Positions 16,494 through 26,149 are shown, counted from the stretch's first letter. The stretch: 64,000 nucleotides of DNA from Marivirga salinae (GCF_030503855.1 NZ_CP129971.1:3968001-4032000), one strand, 5' to 3'. The notes: generated from the sequence alone by a model not told the origin. Numbers and translations are program-made.

Positions 16494-17714
16494 TTGGAAA
16501 AAGAAACACAAGACATAAAACAAACTCAGCTTACAGCTGAAGCTCATCTTAATAAATTTATTGCTTTTGCACAGAAAAATAAAGCTGCATTGGCAATTTA
16601 CAGACTACCCAATGACTCAAAATTACAGCTTCTTTGTGATTTATCGGGAGGTAACTATATAGAGGAACTAAATTTAGAAGACCTATCTCCTGGTTTTATA
16701 GTGCATCCTTTTCAAACTGGTATTGATAAAATTGTATCTTTTGATGCGGAGATATTAGCCGAAATTTCACTAAATCCAGCAAATGGTGCGAGCAGTAAAA
16801 GAGATGTTCTTGATTGGAAAAAATCACCAAGCGAAGAAATTGAAAAGGAAATTGAAAATACAAACCTTCAATTTGATTTCAATTTATTAGAAAATAGTTC
16901 AAACCATGATTCAACATTAGCTTCTGATTATATCGATATGGTGGAGAAAGGAATTCAGTTTATAAAAAGAGAAGAATTTTATAAGGTTGTTCCGTCCAAA
17001 ATCAAAAACATCGAAAGCAATAATGATATAAACTTAGGTCAGGCTTTTATTAATGCCTGCAAAAAGTATCCAAACGCATTTGTTAACTTAACATATTCTT
17101 CGAAAACTGGTTTATGGTTTGGAGCTAGTCCTGAAACCTTAATTGAAGATAAGAAAGGCGAATATTTTAAAACCATGGCTTTAGCTGGAACTCAAGCAAA
17201 GTCAGAAAAAAGCATTGCTGAAACTACCTGGACACAGAAAGAAATTGAAGAACAAGCTTATGTTTCTCGTTATATAATTAATTGCTTTAAAAAAATAAGA
17301 CTTAGGGATTTTGATGAAATCGGCCCTAAAACAATTCAAGCAGGTAACCTCTTACATTTAAAAACTACATTTAAGGTCAATACTGAATCAGTTAATTTCC
17401 CAGAATTGGGATCAGTAATGTTAAAGTTATTGCATCCTACTTCAGCCGTATGTGGAATGCCTAAAGAATCAGCTTTGGACTTTATATCAAAAGAAGAAAA
17501 ACACAATCGAGGCTATTTTAGTGGTTTCATGGGACCAGTCCATTTAAATAATTTAAGTCATTTGTTTGTAAACCTTAGATGTTGCCAAATCTATAACCAA
17601 TCCGTTACTTTTTATGCAGGTGCTGGAATAACAGAAGATTCGAAAGCAGAAAAAGAGTGGGAAGAAACCGAGATGAAATGTAAGGTTTTGTCTAATATAA
17701 TTTTCGGAATATGA
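16494..17714 (+). CDS. menF: Isochorismate synthase
   Basis: This 406-residue protein of the chorismate-binding family starts with TTG (16494), two bases after the menI stop; no better in-frame start is seen nearby. Conserved C-terminal elements are present: LWFGASPETLIE, LAGTQAK, EEQAYVSRYI, HLKTTFKV, LHPTSAVCGMPK and the metal-binding YFSGFMGP and YAGAGITEDSKAEKEWEET. It converts chorismate to isochorismate with Mg2+, the committed step to menaquinone. The pairing with MenI favours MenF over a siderophore EntC role. Confidence 0.9.
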   Translation: MEKETQDIKQTQLTAEAHLNKFIAFAQKNKAALAIYRLPNDSKLQLLCDLSGGNYIEELNLEDLSPGFIVHPFQTGIDKIVSFDAEILAEISLNPANGASSKRDVLDWKKSPSEEIEKEIENTNLQFDFNLLENSSNHDSTLASDYIDMVEKGIQFIKREEFYKVVPSKIKNIESNNDINLGQAFINACKKYPNAFVNLTYSSKTGLWFGASPETLIEDKKGEYFKTMALAGTQAKSEKSIAETTWTQKEIEEQAYVSRYIINCFKKIRLRDFDEIGPKTIQAGNLLHLKTTFKVNTESVNFPELGSVMLKLLHPTSAVCGMPKESALDFISKEEKHNRGYFSGFMGPVHLNNLSHLFVNLRCCQIYNQSVTFYAGAGITEDSKAEKEWEETEMKCKVLSNIIFGI

Positions 17715-17775
17715 ACATTAATCCTTATTTTTGGTTCATTAGTCGATAATTAATTCTAATTTACCGAAACAAAGG

Positions 17776-18231
17776 ATGAGTAGAGATTCAGATATAAATA
17801 AAACGAATCCATTTGTTGGTCAAACGTTTTCCACCTTGCTGAGCTGCCAACAGAAATTATCTTACAATATTTCTCAAGAAATGAAGGCCTTTGGTATAAC
17901 CCGGCAGCAATATGAAGTGCTTACAATTCTAAACAGTAATCCTGAAAAGGCCATGAACTTAAATAAGGTTAAAAGTTATTTGAGGGAAAATGTGCCAGAT
18001 ATCTCTCGCATAGTTCAAAGATTGGTGGAAAAAAGATTAATCAATAGATCACGCCAGGCAGATGATAAAAGAAATTCTGCTATATCTATAAATCATGAAG
18101 GAATAAGCTTAATTAGGCAGATTGAGCCCATTATAATGAAAAAAATGGATGATTTTTTTGCAGTATTAAGCTCAGAAGAATTAGTCGAACTATCAAGAAT
18201 TATCTCAAAAGTCAATCAAAACAATGACTAA
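17776..18231 (+). CDS. MarR family transcriptional regulator
   Basis: The protein has 151 residues with the winged-helix pattern of MarR: AFGITRQQYEVLTILN, then a recognition helix region VPDISRIVQRLVEKRLINR and the wing RQADDKRNSAISINHEG. It probably binds as a dimer to palindromic operators, and small phenolic or oxidant ligands usually relieve binding. Its target is not clear. It ends 19 bases before the exonuclease-like gene, so the two may form an operon. Confidence 0.9.
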   Translation: MSRDSDINKTNPFVGQTFSTLLSCQQKLSYNISQEMKAFGITRQQYEVLTILNSNPEKAMNLNKVKSYLRENVPDISRIVQRLVEKRLINRSRQADDKRNSAISINHEGISLIRQIEPIIMKKMDDFFAVLSSEELVELSRIISKVNQNND

Positions 18232-18250
18232 CAGATTAAGTTAGCCATAC

Positions 18251-19255
18251 ATGCAATCTCTTCTTAAATTCACAAGTAAAGGAATTTACTGTCCAGAAGG
18301 TAAATTTTATATTGATCCATGGCGACCAGTCAAAAAAGCTTTAATCACTCATGCCCATGCAGATCATTCTCGTCCTGGTCATCAGCATTATTTAGCACAT
18401 CATCATTCTGAAACTATTATGCGACAAAGGCTGGGTAGTGATATTAATATCGAAACTGTAAACTATAACAAAAGCATTTACATGAATGGGGTGATGGTTA
18501 GTTTTCATCCGGCAGGACATATACCGGGTTCAGCTCAAATTCGAATTGAATTTAAAGGCCAGATAGCAGTTGTTTCAGGAGATTATAAACTAGAAGATGA
18601 TGGATTATCTGCACCCTTTGAGCCAGTTAAATGCCATGAATTTGTAACTGAGACCACTTTTGGATTGCCCATTTACCAATGGAAACCTCAGATTGAGACT
18701 TTTAATGAAATCAATCAGTGGTGGAAGCAAAATCAAGAAAATGGAAAAACCTCTGTGATTTTTGCCTATGCTTTAGGTAAAGCGCAAAGAATAATGAAAA
18801 ATGTAGATTCAACAATTGGAAAAATCTTTACCCACGGAGCGGTGGAAAATGCAACAGAAGCATTAAGAAAAACAGGTTTAGATTTACCTCATACCGTTAA
18901 AATTACAAACGATATTTCTAAAAAAGATTTCCAGAGAAATTTAGTCATTGCTACTCCTGCCTCAATTGGCACACCATGGATGAAAAAACTAGCACCTTAC
19001 AGCACAGGAATAGCCTCAGGCTGGATGATGCTAAGGGGAACAAGAAGAAGAAAGGCTGCTGACAGAGGTTTTGTACTTTCCGATCATGCCGACTGGAATG
19101 GTCTATTGGAAGCAGTAAAATTATCTGAAGCAGAAACTGTTTATTCTACTCATGGCTATTCCAATGTTTTCACAAAATACCTACAAGAACAAGGTTTAAA
19201 TGCCATTAGTCTAGACAGTCAATTTGAAGGAGAGAGTTTAGATAGTGAGTTGTGA
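18251..19255 (+). CDS. Ligase-associated DNA exonuclease (MBL fold)
   Basis: The protein has 334 residues of the metallo-beta-lactamase/beta-CASP type. The metal motif is LITHAHADHSRPGH near residue 35, followed by FHPAGHIPGSAQIRIE, VVSGDY and the late LSDHADWNGLL and STHG motifs. This sequence type is the nuclease that usually sits beside an ATP-dependent DNA ligase and helicase in a bacterial DNA repair cluster. No ligase is next to it here, so the partners must be elsewhere. It probably processes DNA ends in double-strand break or crosslink repair. Confidence 0.87.
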   Translation: MQSLLKFTSKGIYCPEGKFYIDPWRPVKKALITHAHADHSRPGHQHYLAHHHSETIMRQRLGSDINIETVNYNKSIYMNGVMVSFHPAGHIPGSAQIRIEFKGQIAVVSGDYKLEDDGLSAPFEPVKCHEFVTETTFGLPIYQWKPQIETFNEINQWWKQNQENGKTSVIFAYALGKAQRIMKNVDSTIGKIFTHGAVENATEALRKTGLDLPHTVKITNDISKKDFQRNLVIATPASIGTPWMKKLAPYSTGIASGWMMLRGTRRRKAADRGFVLSDHADWNGLLEAVKLSEAETVYSTHGYSNVFTKYLQEQGLNAISLDSQFEGESLDSEL

Positions 19256-19336
19256 AATTAGTTTTAGTTTACTTTGAGCATAATTTATCTTTCCATAAGT
19301 TCGTTTTAAACTTTTTAACAGATAATATAATTCTAA

Positions 19337-19924
19337 ATGAAAAACTATCTAATCCTTATCATCTCTATATTTTTTATAGTTCCATTTTGTTCTTATTCTC
19401 AAAATCAATCTGACAATGATTTTAAAGAAGAAGCAAAAGCAATAGAGAAACTCACGATTAAATCAATCAAACTTAGGCAACAAGTAAATCCTGAATCAGA
19501 AAATGAAGAGTTGATCAAAGAGATGAAAATTCTTGATTCAACCCTATTACATAAGGTGACCCTATTTCTCAATGAATATGGCTGGAAAAGCAAAAAAGAA
19601 ATAGGCGAACTTGCCAATATGGGATTACTTTTAGCCATCCAACATTCTTCAACTGAAGAGATGGAAAGCTTTAAAGAGATAGTAGAAAGGGCTTATCAAG
19701 AAGATAAAGTCGAAAAAAGTAGCTATGCACTTTATGTAGATAGACTAAAAGTCCGAAATGGTTTACCCCAAATTTACGGCACTCAATTTTATTACGATGA
19801 AAAATCAGCTTCTTTAAGATTTAATGAAATTGAGGATTTTGAAAATGTAAACAAGAGAAGAAAAAAAGTAGGCCTAGCTAAAATTGAAAAATATGCCAAG
19901 AAGAATAATATAGTTATGAATTAG
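19337..19924 (+). CDS. Secreted DUF6624-like protein
   Basis: The protein has 195 residues with a signal peptide ending in SYSQ (about residue 22). The C-terminal text LAIQHSSTEEM, YALYVDRLKVRNGLPQIYGTQF and NKRRKKVGLAKIEKYAKK fits the DUF6624 family, which has the same IQH and GxPQxYGTQ signatures. The function is unknown. It is a single gene with a strong terminator behind it. Confidence 0.75.
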   Translation: MKNYLILIISIFFIVPFCSYSQNQSDNDFKEEAKAIEKLTIKSIKLRQQVNPESENEELIKEMKILDSTLLHKVTLFLNEYGWKSKKEIGELANMGLLLAIQHSSTEEMESFKEIVERAYQEDKVEKSSYALYVDRLKVRNGLPQIYGTQFYYDEKSASLRFNEIEDFENVNKRRKKVGLAKIEKYAKKNNIVMN

Positions 19925-19951
19925 CATATTGATCATTACCTTAATAGAAAT

Positions 19952-19985
19952 AAAAAAGGAAGCAAATCACTCAGCTTCCTTTTTT
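19952..19985. terminator. Bidirectional rho-independent terminator
   Basis: A perfect 12-bp stem (AAAAAAGGAAGC at 19952-19963 with its complement at 19974-19985) and a ten-base loop lie between the convergent DUF6624 and purA genes. Confidence 0.9.
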
Positions 19986-20006
19986 ATTCTTAAATCTCTA
20001 AGACTT

Positions 20007-21275
20007 CTATCTCAAAATCGTCTGAGTCCTATCGGGCCCAACAGAAACCAAATTAATAGGTACACCTAATTTCTCTTCTATATAAGTTATATAATCTTTC
20101 AATGGCTTTGGCATAGCATCAAAGGAATCAATGTTATCCAAACTGCAGTTCCAGCCTTCCAATTCTTCATAAATGGGTTTAACCTCAGAATCCACAATAT
20201 CATAAGGGAATTCATCTGTTACAGTTCCATCTTCTAATTCATATTGAGTGCAGACTTTTATCTTTTCAAAACCTGATAAAACATCAGCTTTCATCATAAA
20301 CAATTCCGTCACACCATTGATCATCACCACATATTTCAAAGCAGGAATATCCAACCATCCACATCTTCTTGGGCGACCTGTAGTAGCGCCAAACTCATTA
20401 CCTACTTTCTGCAATTCTACCCCATCTTCATCAAATAATTCTGTAGGAAATGGCCCTCCTCCTACTCTAGTGCAATAAGCTTTGAATATCCCATATACTT
20501 TTTGAATACTATTAGGTGCAACTCCTAAGCCCGTGCAAACACCTGCAGTCATGGTATTAGAGCTGGTTACAAAAGGATAACTTCCGAAATCAACATCCAA
20601 TAAAGAACCTTGCGCGCCTTCCGCTAAAACAGATTTTCCAGCCTTCAATTCTTTATTGATTAAATACTCAGTTGAGCTGACATTAAAAGTTTTTAAATAT
20701 TCTATAGCTTCAAAAAAGGTATTTTCAGCTTCTTCTAAATCATATTCAAATTTATAAAACTCAAGAATCGTTTTATGAGCATCTACTAGTTTTTGGTATT
20801 TTTCTTTAAAATTATCATAAAAAATATCACCAACTCTCAAGCCTAATCGGGCAATTTTATCCTGATAAGTGGGACCAATACCTTTTAAAGTTGAACCGAT
20901 TTTTTCATTGCCTTTTGATTTTTCATACGCAGCATCCAAAAGACGATGAGTAGGCAAAATCAACTGCGCTTTATTAGAAATCCATAGATTATCTTTGAAA
21001 TTGATATTGAAAGGATCTAATTTTTTGATTTCATTTTTGAAAATTACAGGATCTAAGACCACTCCATTTCCAATTACATTTTTGATGGAATCACGGAAAA
21101 TCCCACTCGGGATTTGATGCAAAACATGCTTTATACCATCAAATTCTAAGGTGTGCCCAGCATTAGGACCACCCTGAAACCTAGCCACTGTATTGTATTT
21201 GGGCGCTAAAACATCTACTACTTTTCCTTTTCCTTCATCCCCCCATTGCAAACCCAACAAAACATCCATTTTCAT
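20007..21275 (-). CDS. purA: Adenylosuccinate synthase
   Basis: The protein has 422 residues, normal for PurA. The GTP-binding loop and IMP site are intact: GLQWGDEGKGKVVDVLAP, FQGGPNAGHTL, GIGPTYQDK, EGAQGSLLDVDFGSYPFVTSS, TTGRPRRCGWLD and the ending GPDRTQT. It catalyses GTP-dependent joining of IMP and aspartate to adenylosuccinate in AMP synthesis. It follows the STAS gene by 88 bases on the same strand at the end of the rsh-fur-STAS block, and may be cotranscribed. Confidence 0.97.
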   Translation of the reverse strand: MKMDVLLGLQWGDEGKGKVVDVLAPKYNTVARFQGGPNAGHTLEFDGIKHVLHQIPSGIFRDSIKNVIGNGVVLDPVIFKNEIKKLDPFNINFKDNLWISNKAQLILPTHRLLDAAYEKSKGNEKIGSTLKGIGPTYQDKIARLGLRVGDIFYDNFKEKYQKLVDAHKTILEFYKFEYDLEEAENTFFEAIEYLKTFNVSSTEYLINKELKAGKSVLAEGAQGSLLDVDFGSYPFVTSSNTMTAGVCTGLGVAPNSIQKVYGIFKAYCTRVGGGPFPTELFDEDGVELQKVGNEFGATTGRPRRCGWLDIPALKYVVMINGVTELFMMKADVLSGFEKIKVCTQYELEDGTVTDEFPYDIVDSEVKPIYEELEGWNCSLDNIDSFDAMPKPLKDYITYIEEKLGVPINLVSVGPDRTQTILR

Positions 21276-21363
21276 TTTTTATGATTTTAAATTAATACAG
21301 CTTATGAGAAATAAAGCTGAAGCTGATAGATTTATGATTTAATTATTTGAGAACTATTCCTAT

Positions 21364-21702
21364 TTACTTTAAGCTTGCCATTGCCTCTTCTTTGGAATCG
21401 TAGATAGTAAAGATATTATTAAGCTTTGTTATTACTAATAATTTTTTCACTTGTTCCGAAGGGTTGATCAATACTACCTCGCCATCCTTATTTCTCAATT
21501 TGGTTAAAATAGTAATTAACACTCCAATTCCGCTACTATTCATATATCGAACTCCTGAAATTTCAATAGTACATTTTGTAATGCCTTTATTTATATGATC
21601 ATTTATTAATTCAACCAAACCTGGTCCATTGTTTTCTCCTATTAGGTCTCCTGAAATTTCTAAGTTTAGAATATTATCAACGACTTCTTTTTTGTAATCC
21701 AT
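21364..21702 (-). CDS. STAS-domain anti-sigma factor antagonist
   Basis: This 112-residue single STAS domain has the conserved phosphorylatable serine region RYMNSSGIGVL (Ser56/Ser57), which is the switch in SpoIIAA/RsbV proteins. The N-terminal strand and GDLIGENNGPGLVELI helix also fit. It would bind a serine-kinase type anti-sigma factor when unphosphorylated. No kinase partner gene is beside it. It lies 20 bases after the fur gene and is probably in the same transcript. Confidence 0.9.
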   Translation of the reverse strand: MDYKKEVVDNILNLEISGDLIGENNGPGLVELINDHINKGITKCTIEISGVRYMNSSGIGVLITILTKLRNKDGEVVLINPSEQVKKLLVITKLNNIFTIYDSKEEAMASLK

Positions 21703-21722
21703 CTTATCTTTTTATTAAAAAA

Positions 21723-22196
21723 TTATTCTTGCTCTTCGGCTTTTTGTTTTGCTTGGCAGTCTCCACAAATTCCGTATAAATTTAATGAATGGTGCATGAT
21801 TTTGAAATTCAATAAATCTCCTATCATGGTTTTGATATTCTGGATTCTCGGATCACAAAACTCCACCACTTTATGACACTCAGCACAAATCACATGGTCA
21901 TGCTGCTTGTAACCGTAAGATTTCTCGTATTGTGCGAGATTTCTTCCGAATTGATGTTTGCTGACCAAGTCACATTCCACTAATAAGTCCAATGTATTAT
22001 ATACAGTAGCACGGCTTACTCTATAGTTTTTATTCTTCATACTGATGTAAAGTGATTCTACATCAAAATGCCCTGTACGGGTATAAATTTCCTCAAGAAT
22101 TGCATAACGCTCAGGCGTTTTTCTCAATCCTTTATTTTCTAAATAAGCCGTGAAAATTTGTTTTACTTCTTTATAAACCTTCTCGTTCAATGCCAT
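21723..22196 (-). CDS. Fur family transcriptional regulator
   Basis: The protein has 157 residues. The N-terminal winged helix ([34 protein letters not shown]) is followed by the regulatory-metal segment [18 protein letters not shown] and the second structural zinc pair CGDCQAK. The two CxxC pairs are those of Fur/PerR/Zur proteins, so it could sense iron, peroxide or zinc; the sequence alone does not decide. A TAnnTTTG-like element at 22224-22231 suggests its own promoter just inside the gap behind rsh. Confidence 0.9.
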   Translation of the reverse strand: MALNEKVYKEVKQIFTAYLENKGLRKTPERYAILEEIYTRTGHFDVESLYISMKNKNYRVSRATVYNTLDLLVECDLVSKHQFGRNLAQYEKSYGYKQHDHVICAECHKVVEFCDPRIQNIKTMIGDLLNFKIMHHSLNLYGICGDCQAKQKAEEQE

Positions 22197-22223
22197 AATT
22201 TATTCAACTCCCTTCTTCAATCG

Positions 22224-22231
22224 CAAATATA
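22224..22231 (-). promoter_or_regulatory. Possible -7 element for the fur-like gene
   Basis: On the minus strand the bases read TATATTTG, a full match to the Bacteroidota TAnnTTTG element, 28 bases before the fur-like start. No clear TTTG -33 element is seen at the usual distance, so support is partial. Confidence 0.35.
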
Positions 22232-22243
22232 GGAAATCTACAA

Positions 22244-24454
22244 TTAATCATAGCGGTTCACCTTCACTATCCCACGAACGGCTTTCAATTTCCCTATCAA
22301 TTGATCTAAATGCTTAGTATTCTGCACAAAAAGGTGAATTTTCCCCTCGAAAATCCCGTCTTTAGTATCAACGGAAATCGATTGCATATTTACTTCCAAT
22401 TCACTGGAAATAATCTGAGTCACATCACTGATCAAACCAACTCTATCTGTACCGATAATTTGCAATCCTGCCAGAAAAGCAATTTCCTGCTGGGAAGTCC
22501 ATCTAGCTTTCACTACCCTATTGCCATGATTTGATAATAACTCAGGTGCATTAGGACAGGAGGTTCTATGAATTTTAATCCCTTCATTAACCGTTACAAA
22601 ACCAAAGACCTCATCTCCAGGAATAGGATTGCAACATGGCGCAATGACATAATCCACTACATCCATATCCTCACCAATCAAGAGCATATCTTCTCCTTTG
22701 GCTTTTTTTAATTCCCGTTCAAAGGATTTGGCATCTGCAGATGACCTGATACGTTTATTATATTTCTGTGGTCCTTCCAACACTTCATCCTGGAATTTCT
22801 TGATATTTTTCGGATCGTGTTTGCCCGTTGCTATTCCATAATATAAATCAAGTGGAGTTTTCTCCTCAAAATATGCCCTGATTTTATTGATCACCTCATC
22901 AGAAGGGGTGATCTTCATTTGCTTTAACTTCCTATAGACAATCTCTTTACCTTCTACCGCTGCATATTTTTTATCCTCTTTTAATACATCTTTAATTTTA
23001 GATTTTGCTTTTGAGCTGACTACAAATCGTAACCAATCCTCACTAGGCTTTTGCTTATTAGAGGTCAAAATTTCCACCTGATCCCCGTTTTTAAGCTCAT
23101 AATTAAGCGGAACCAACTTATTATTCACTTTTGCGCCCAAACATTTAGCCCCAACTTCTGTGTGTATATCAAAAGCAAAATCCAAAGCCGTAGCACCATT
23201 CGGTAGGGTTTTTAATTCACCTTTAGGGGTAAAAACAAAGACTTCGTCCGAAAACAAATTGGAACGGAAATCATCTAAAAATTCGATGGCATTGGTATCA
23301 TTGGATTCCAACATTTCCCTAACCCTGGCTATCCATTGTTCCAATCTTGTTTCTTCTGGCTTGGTATAGTAGTCTTTATATTTCCAATGAGCGGCATAGC
23401 CTTTTTCAGCTATTTCATCCATTCTGCTCGTCCTGATTTGTACTTCTACCCAACTTCCATTATCACTCATCACTGTGGTGTGCAAGGACTCATAACCATT
23501 GGCTTTTGGGGTGGAAATCCAATCGCGAAGCCTATCTGGATTGGGTTTGTAGAAATCAGTGACTATGGAGTATACTTCCCAACATGCTGCTTTTTCATGC
23601 TCATCGGGTGCATCAATTATAATTCTAATGGCAAACAAATCATATACCTGTTCAAAAGGAATATTTTGCTTTTTCATTTTGGTCCATATAGAATAAATTG
23701 ATTTTGGTCTGCCCTTTATATAATAATCCCATTTCAATTTATCCAATTCACCTTCAATAGGCGATATGAAATTATTGATAAACCTTTTTCTGGCTGATTT
23801 TGTGTTGTTAATCTTATTGGCAATATCTCTGTAAACCTCCGATTCCGTATATTTTAAATGTAAATCTTCCAGCTCAGACTTAATAGCATAAAGCCCTAAG
23901 CGGTGAGCCAGTGGCGCATAAAGATAAATGGTTTCGGAAGCTATTTTAAGCTGCTTATTTCTAGGCATGCTTTCTAATGTTCGCATATTGTGCAAACGAT
24001 CAGCTAATTTTATAAGAATTACCCTTACATCTTTAGAAAGAGTCAAAAGCATTTTTCTGAAATTCTCAGCTTGTTGAGAAGTTCCGTAATCAAAGACTCC
24101 TGAAATTTTGGTCAAGCCATCAATAATTGGAGCGACTTTAGGACCAAATTCCTTTTCGATGTCTTCCAATTCCCAATCTGTATCTTCCACCACATCATGT
24201 AATAAAGCTGAAATGATGGATGTAGTACCTAAACCAATTTCCTCAACGCAAATGGTCGCAACTGCTATAGGATGGAGAATATAAGGCTCACCAGATTTTC
24301 GCCTCATTTCTTTATGGGCTTCCATGGAGGTAGTAAAAGCTTTTTTAATCAATTTAGCATCCCCATCCTTGAGAAATGGTTTTGATTTCCTTAGCAATTT
24401 CCTGTACTCTCTAAGGATTACTTTACGTTCTTCTTCTATATCTATATTCTGCAT
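22244..24454 (-). CDS. rsh: Bifunctional (p)ppGpp synthetase/hydrolase, RelA/SpoT
   Basis: This is a full-length Rsh protein of 736 residues. The HD hydrolase domain is intact (HPIAVATICVEEIG, SALLHDVVEDT), as is the synthetase domain (KGRPKSIYSIWTKMKK, DLFAIRIII, STPKANGYESLHTTV, EVQIRTSRMDEIAEKG). A TGS domain follows at about residues 400-460 (VFTPKGELKTLPNGATALDFAF), then the conserved-cysteine segment CCNPIPGDEVFGFV and a C-terminal ACT domain. It makes and degrades the stringent alarmone according to amino acid supply. It is the first gene of a minus-strand run with fur, STAS and purA, divergent from tRNA-Leu. Confidence 0.96.
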   Translation of the reverse strand: MQNIDIEEERKVILREYRKLLRKSKPFLKDGDAKLIKKAFTTSMEAHKEMRRKSGEPYILHPIAVATICVEEIGLGTTSIISALLHDVVEDTDWELEDIEKEFGPKVAPIIDGLTKISGVFDYGTSQQAENFRKMLLTLSKDVRVILIKLADRLHNMRTLESMPRNKQLKIASETIYLYAPLAHRLGLYAIKSELEDLHLKYTESEVYRDIANKINNTKSARKRFINNFISPIEGELDKLKWDYYIKGRPKSIYSIWTKMKKQNIPFEQVYDLFAIRIIIDAPDEHEKAACWEVYSIVTDFYKPNPDRLRDWISTPKANGYESLHTTVMSDNGSWVEVQIRTSRMDEIAEKGYAAHWKYKDYYTKPEETRLEQWIARVREMLESNDTNAIEFLDDFRSNLFSDEVFVFTPKGELKTLPNGATALDFAFDIHTEVGAKCLGAKVNNKLVPLNYELKNGDQVEILTSNKQKPSEDWLRFVVSSKAKSKIKDVLKEDKKYAAVEGKEIVYRKLKQMKITPSDEVINKIRAYFEEKTPLDLYYGIATGKHDPKNIKKFQDEVLEGPQKYNKRIRSSADAKSFERELKKAKGEDMLLIGEDMDVVDYVIAPCCNPIPGDEVFGFVTVNEGIKIHRTSCPNAPELLSNHGNRVVKARWTSQQEIAFLAGLQIIGTDRVGLISDVTQIISSELEVNMQSISVDTKDGIFEGKIHLFVQNTKHLDQLIGKLKAVRGIVKVNRYD

Positions 24455-24507
24455 AAATGCTTTAAAAACTAAAGTTCAAAATAACCAATAAAAAAACATT
24501 TCTGCGA

Positions 24508-24538
24508 CTTGCAGCGAAAATATTTTTCCGTACCTTTG
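24508..24538 (+). promoter_or_regulatory. Promoter of tRNA-Leu
   Basis: The -7 element TACCTTTG (24531-24538) fits TAnnTTTG exactly. A CTTG at 24508-24511, 19 bases upstream, serves as the -33 element. Transcription should start about 12 bases before the mature tRNA 5' end. Confidence 0.7.
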
Positions 24539-24556
24539 CACTTCAAATTAATGAAT

Positions 24557-24638
24557 GCGGATGTGGCGAAATTGGTAGACGCACTAGACTTAGGATCTAG
24601 CGCCTCACGGCATGGGGGTTCGAGTCCCTTCATCCGCA
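24557..24638 (+). tRNA. tRNA-Leu (anticodon TAG)
   Basis: A complete class II cloverleaf is visible. The acceptor arm GCGGATG pairs with CATCCGC (24631-24637) and is followed by discriminator A. The anticodon stem CTAGA/TCTAG encloses CTTAGGA with anticodon TAG, reading CUA leucine codons. A long variable arm and the T loop GGGTTCGAGTCCC follow. CCA is not encoded. It sits in the divergent gap between rsh and tig. Confidence 0.97.
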
Positions 24639-24724
24639 CACTACTCAAACCCTGAGTTCCAGTAAAGTAATACGGGAGTGAAGGGTTTTTTTGTATATTG
24701 ATAACACTATAAAATTTAATTGTT

Positions 24725-26068
24725 TTGGACATTACACTCAACAAAAAGGACAACACCAATGCTTCTATTAAAATTATACTAAATGAAGCTGATTATCAAC
24801 CTAATGTTGAACAAAAAATCAAAGAGTACAGGAAAAATGCCAATATTAAAGGTTTTCGTCCTGGAAAAGTGCCTACTTCCTACATAAAGAAGTTATATGG
24901 GAAGAGCGTTTTGGTTGAAGAAATCAACAGTTTGTTATCAAAATCATTAACTGATTATATAAAAGAGAATGATTTAAAGATTTTAGGTGAGCCAATTCCT
25001 AATCAGGAAGATGTCACTAATATCGATTGGGATAACCAAAAAGATTTTGAGTTTGAATATACTTTAGGCTTGGTAGATGAGTTTGACATCAAATTAGATG
25101 ATAAATTCAAGGTGGAAAAATACGTTATCGAAGTTTCTGATAAGGTAATGAAAGAAACCATGGACAACTTAACTAAGCAACATGGTGAAACTGAATCAGT
25201 GGAAGAAAGCAAAACTGAAGATTCATTAGAAGGTAAACTAAGCACTGCTGATGGAGAAGTTCAGGAAAAAGTTGTTCTTCCTATAGAAGATGCTGAGAAA
25301 AAAGAGCAAAAACAGTTCGTGGGTGTTAAGAAAGGCGATGAAGTAAAATTCGATATCGCTAAAACTTTCAAATCTGCTGAAGCAAAATCAAGATTACTGG
25401 GTCAGAATGAAACTGACGCTGAAGCAGCTTCAGGTGAATATATTTTAACTGTCTCTGATATAAAAAGAACTAAACCTGCTGAAGTGAATCAGGAATTGTT
25501 CGATAAAGTATTCGGAGAGGGTTCTGTAAAAACCAGAGAAGAATTTGACAAAAAGGTTAAAGAAACTATCGCGGAGAACTACGATAGAGAATCTGAAAAC
25601 CTTTTAAATAGAGACTTGGTAGATAGTTTGGTTGAAAAAACAAAATTTGAATTACCTGACGAGTTCTTGAAAAACTGGTTATTGTTAAGCAACGAAGGAA
25701 AAGTTACTCAAGAGCAAATCGACAAAGAGTATGATTTATATACTAAAGATTTGCGTTTCAATTTGATTAAAAACAAAATTGCTGAAGCAAATCAAGATAA
25801 CATCAAAGTTGAGCATACTGACGTGATGGATTACACCAAAAAAATGATTGCTGAGCAATTTGGTGCATACGGAATGGCAGATCAATTGGGCGAAAATATG
25901 GATAGCTTTGCTCAAAATTATCTTCAAGGCGAAAATGGTGAAAACTACCGTAAAGTCTACGAAGAGATGCTTAACAAAAGAGTTTTGGACTTCATTAAGG
26001 ACAAAATTACGATCAAAGAAAAGAAAGTTGATTTAGACGGCTTTAAAAAGGCTGTAGATAAGAACTAA
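24725..26068 (+). CDS. tig: Trigger factor
   Basis: The protein has 447 residues and starts with TTG (MDITLNKKDNTNASIKI), because no in-frame ATG lies upstream and the family start fits. The ribosome-binding signature is KGFRPGKVPTSYIKKLYG near residue 40 (family GFRxGKxP). The middle PPIase domain is degenerate, as in other Bacteroidota, and the long helical C-terminal chaperone arms run from about residue 270 to the end. It binds nascent chains at the ribosome exit tunnel. It lies next to clpP-clpX, a gene order found in most bacteria, but a terminator separates it. Confidence 0.95.
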   Translation: MDITLNKKDNTNASIKIILNEADYQPNVEQKIKEYRKNANIKGFRPGKVPTSYIKKLYGKSVLVEEINSLLSKSLTDYIKENDLKILGEPIPNQEDVTNIDWDNQKDFEFEYTLGLVDEFDIKLDDKFKVEKYVIEVSDKVMKETMDNLTKQHGETESVEESKTEDSLEGKLSTADGEVQEKVVLPIEDAEKKEQKQFVGVKKGDEVKFDIAKTFKSAEAKSRLLGQNETDAEAASGEYILTVSDIKRTKPAEVNQELFDKVFGEGSVKTREEFDKKVKETIAENYDRESENLLNRDLVDSLVEKTKFELPDEFLKNWLLLSNEGKVTQEQIDKEYDLYTKDLRFNLIKNKIAEANQDNIKVEHTDVMDYTKKMIAEQFGAYGMADQLGENMDSFAQNYLQGENGENYRKVYEEMLNKRVLDFIKDKITIKEKKVDLDGFKKAVDKN

Positions 26069-26090
26069 AAGCTATTTTTACCGTTAATTG

Positions 26091-26122
26091 AAAAGTCCTT
26101 TTAAAGAAGGACTTTTTTTTTA
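26091..26122 (+). terminator. Rho-independent terminator of tig
   Basis: A 10-bp stem (AAAAGTCCTT at 26091-26100 with AAGGACTTTT at 26107-26116), a six-base loop and a long T run follow the tig stop by 22 bases. Confidence 0.9.
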
Positions 26123-26129
26123 AATTTGT
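26122..26129 (+). promoter_or_regulatory. Possible -7 element for clpP
   Basis: TAAATTTG, matching TAnnTTTG, lies 20 bases before the clpP ATG, directly behind the tig terminator. A -33 TTTG is not seen, so the call is tentative. Confidence 0.4.
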
Positions 26130-26149
26130 ACTTATAACAAAATACTTAA

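Noticed and set aside
24469..24759. Minus-strand open frame across the tRNA-Leu gene
   Set aside because: It is a shadow of the tRNA and its flanks and crosses the tig start.
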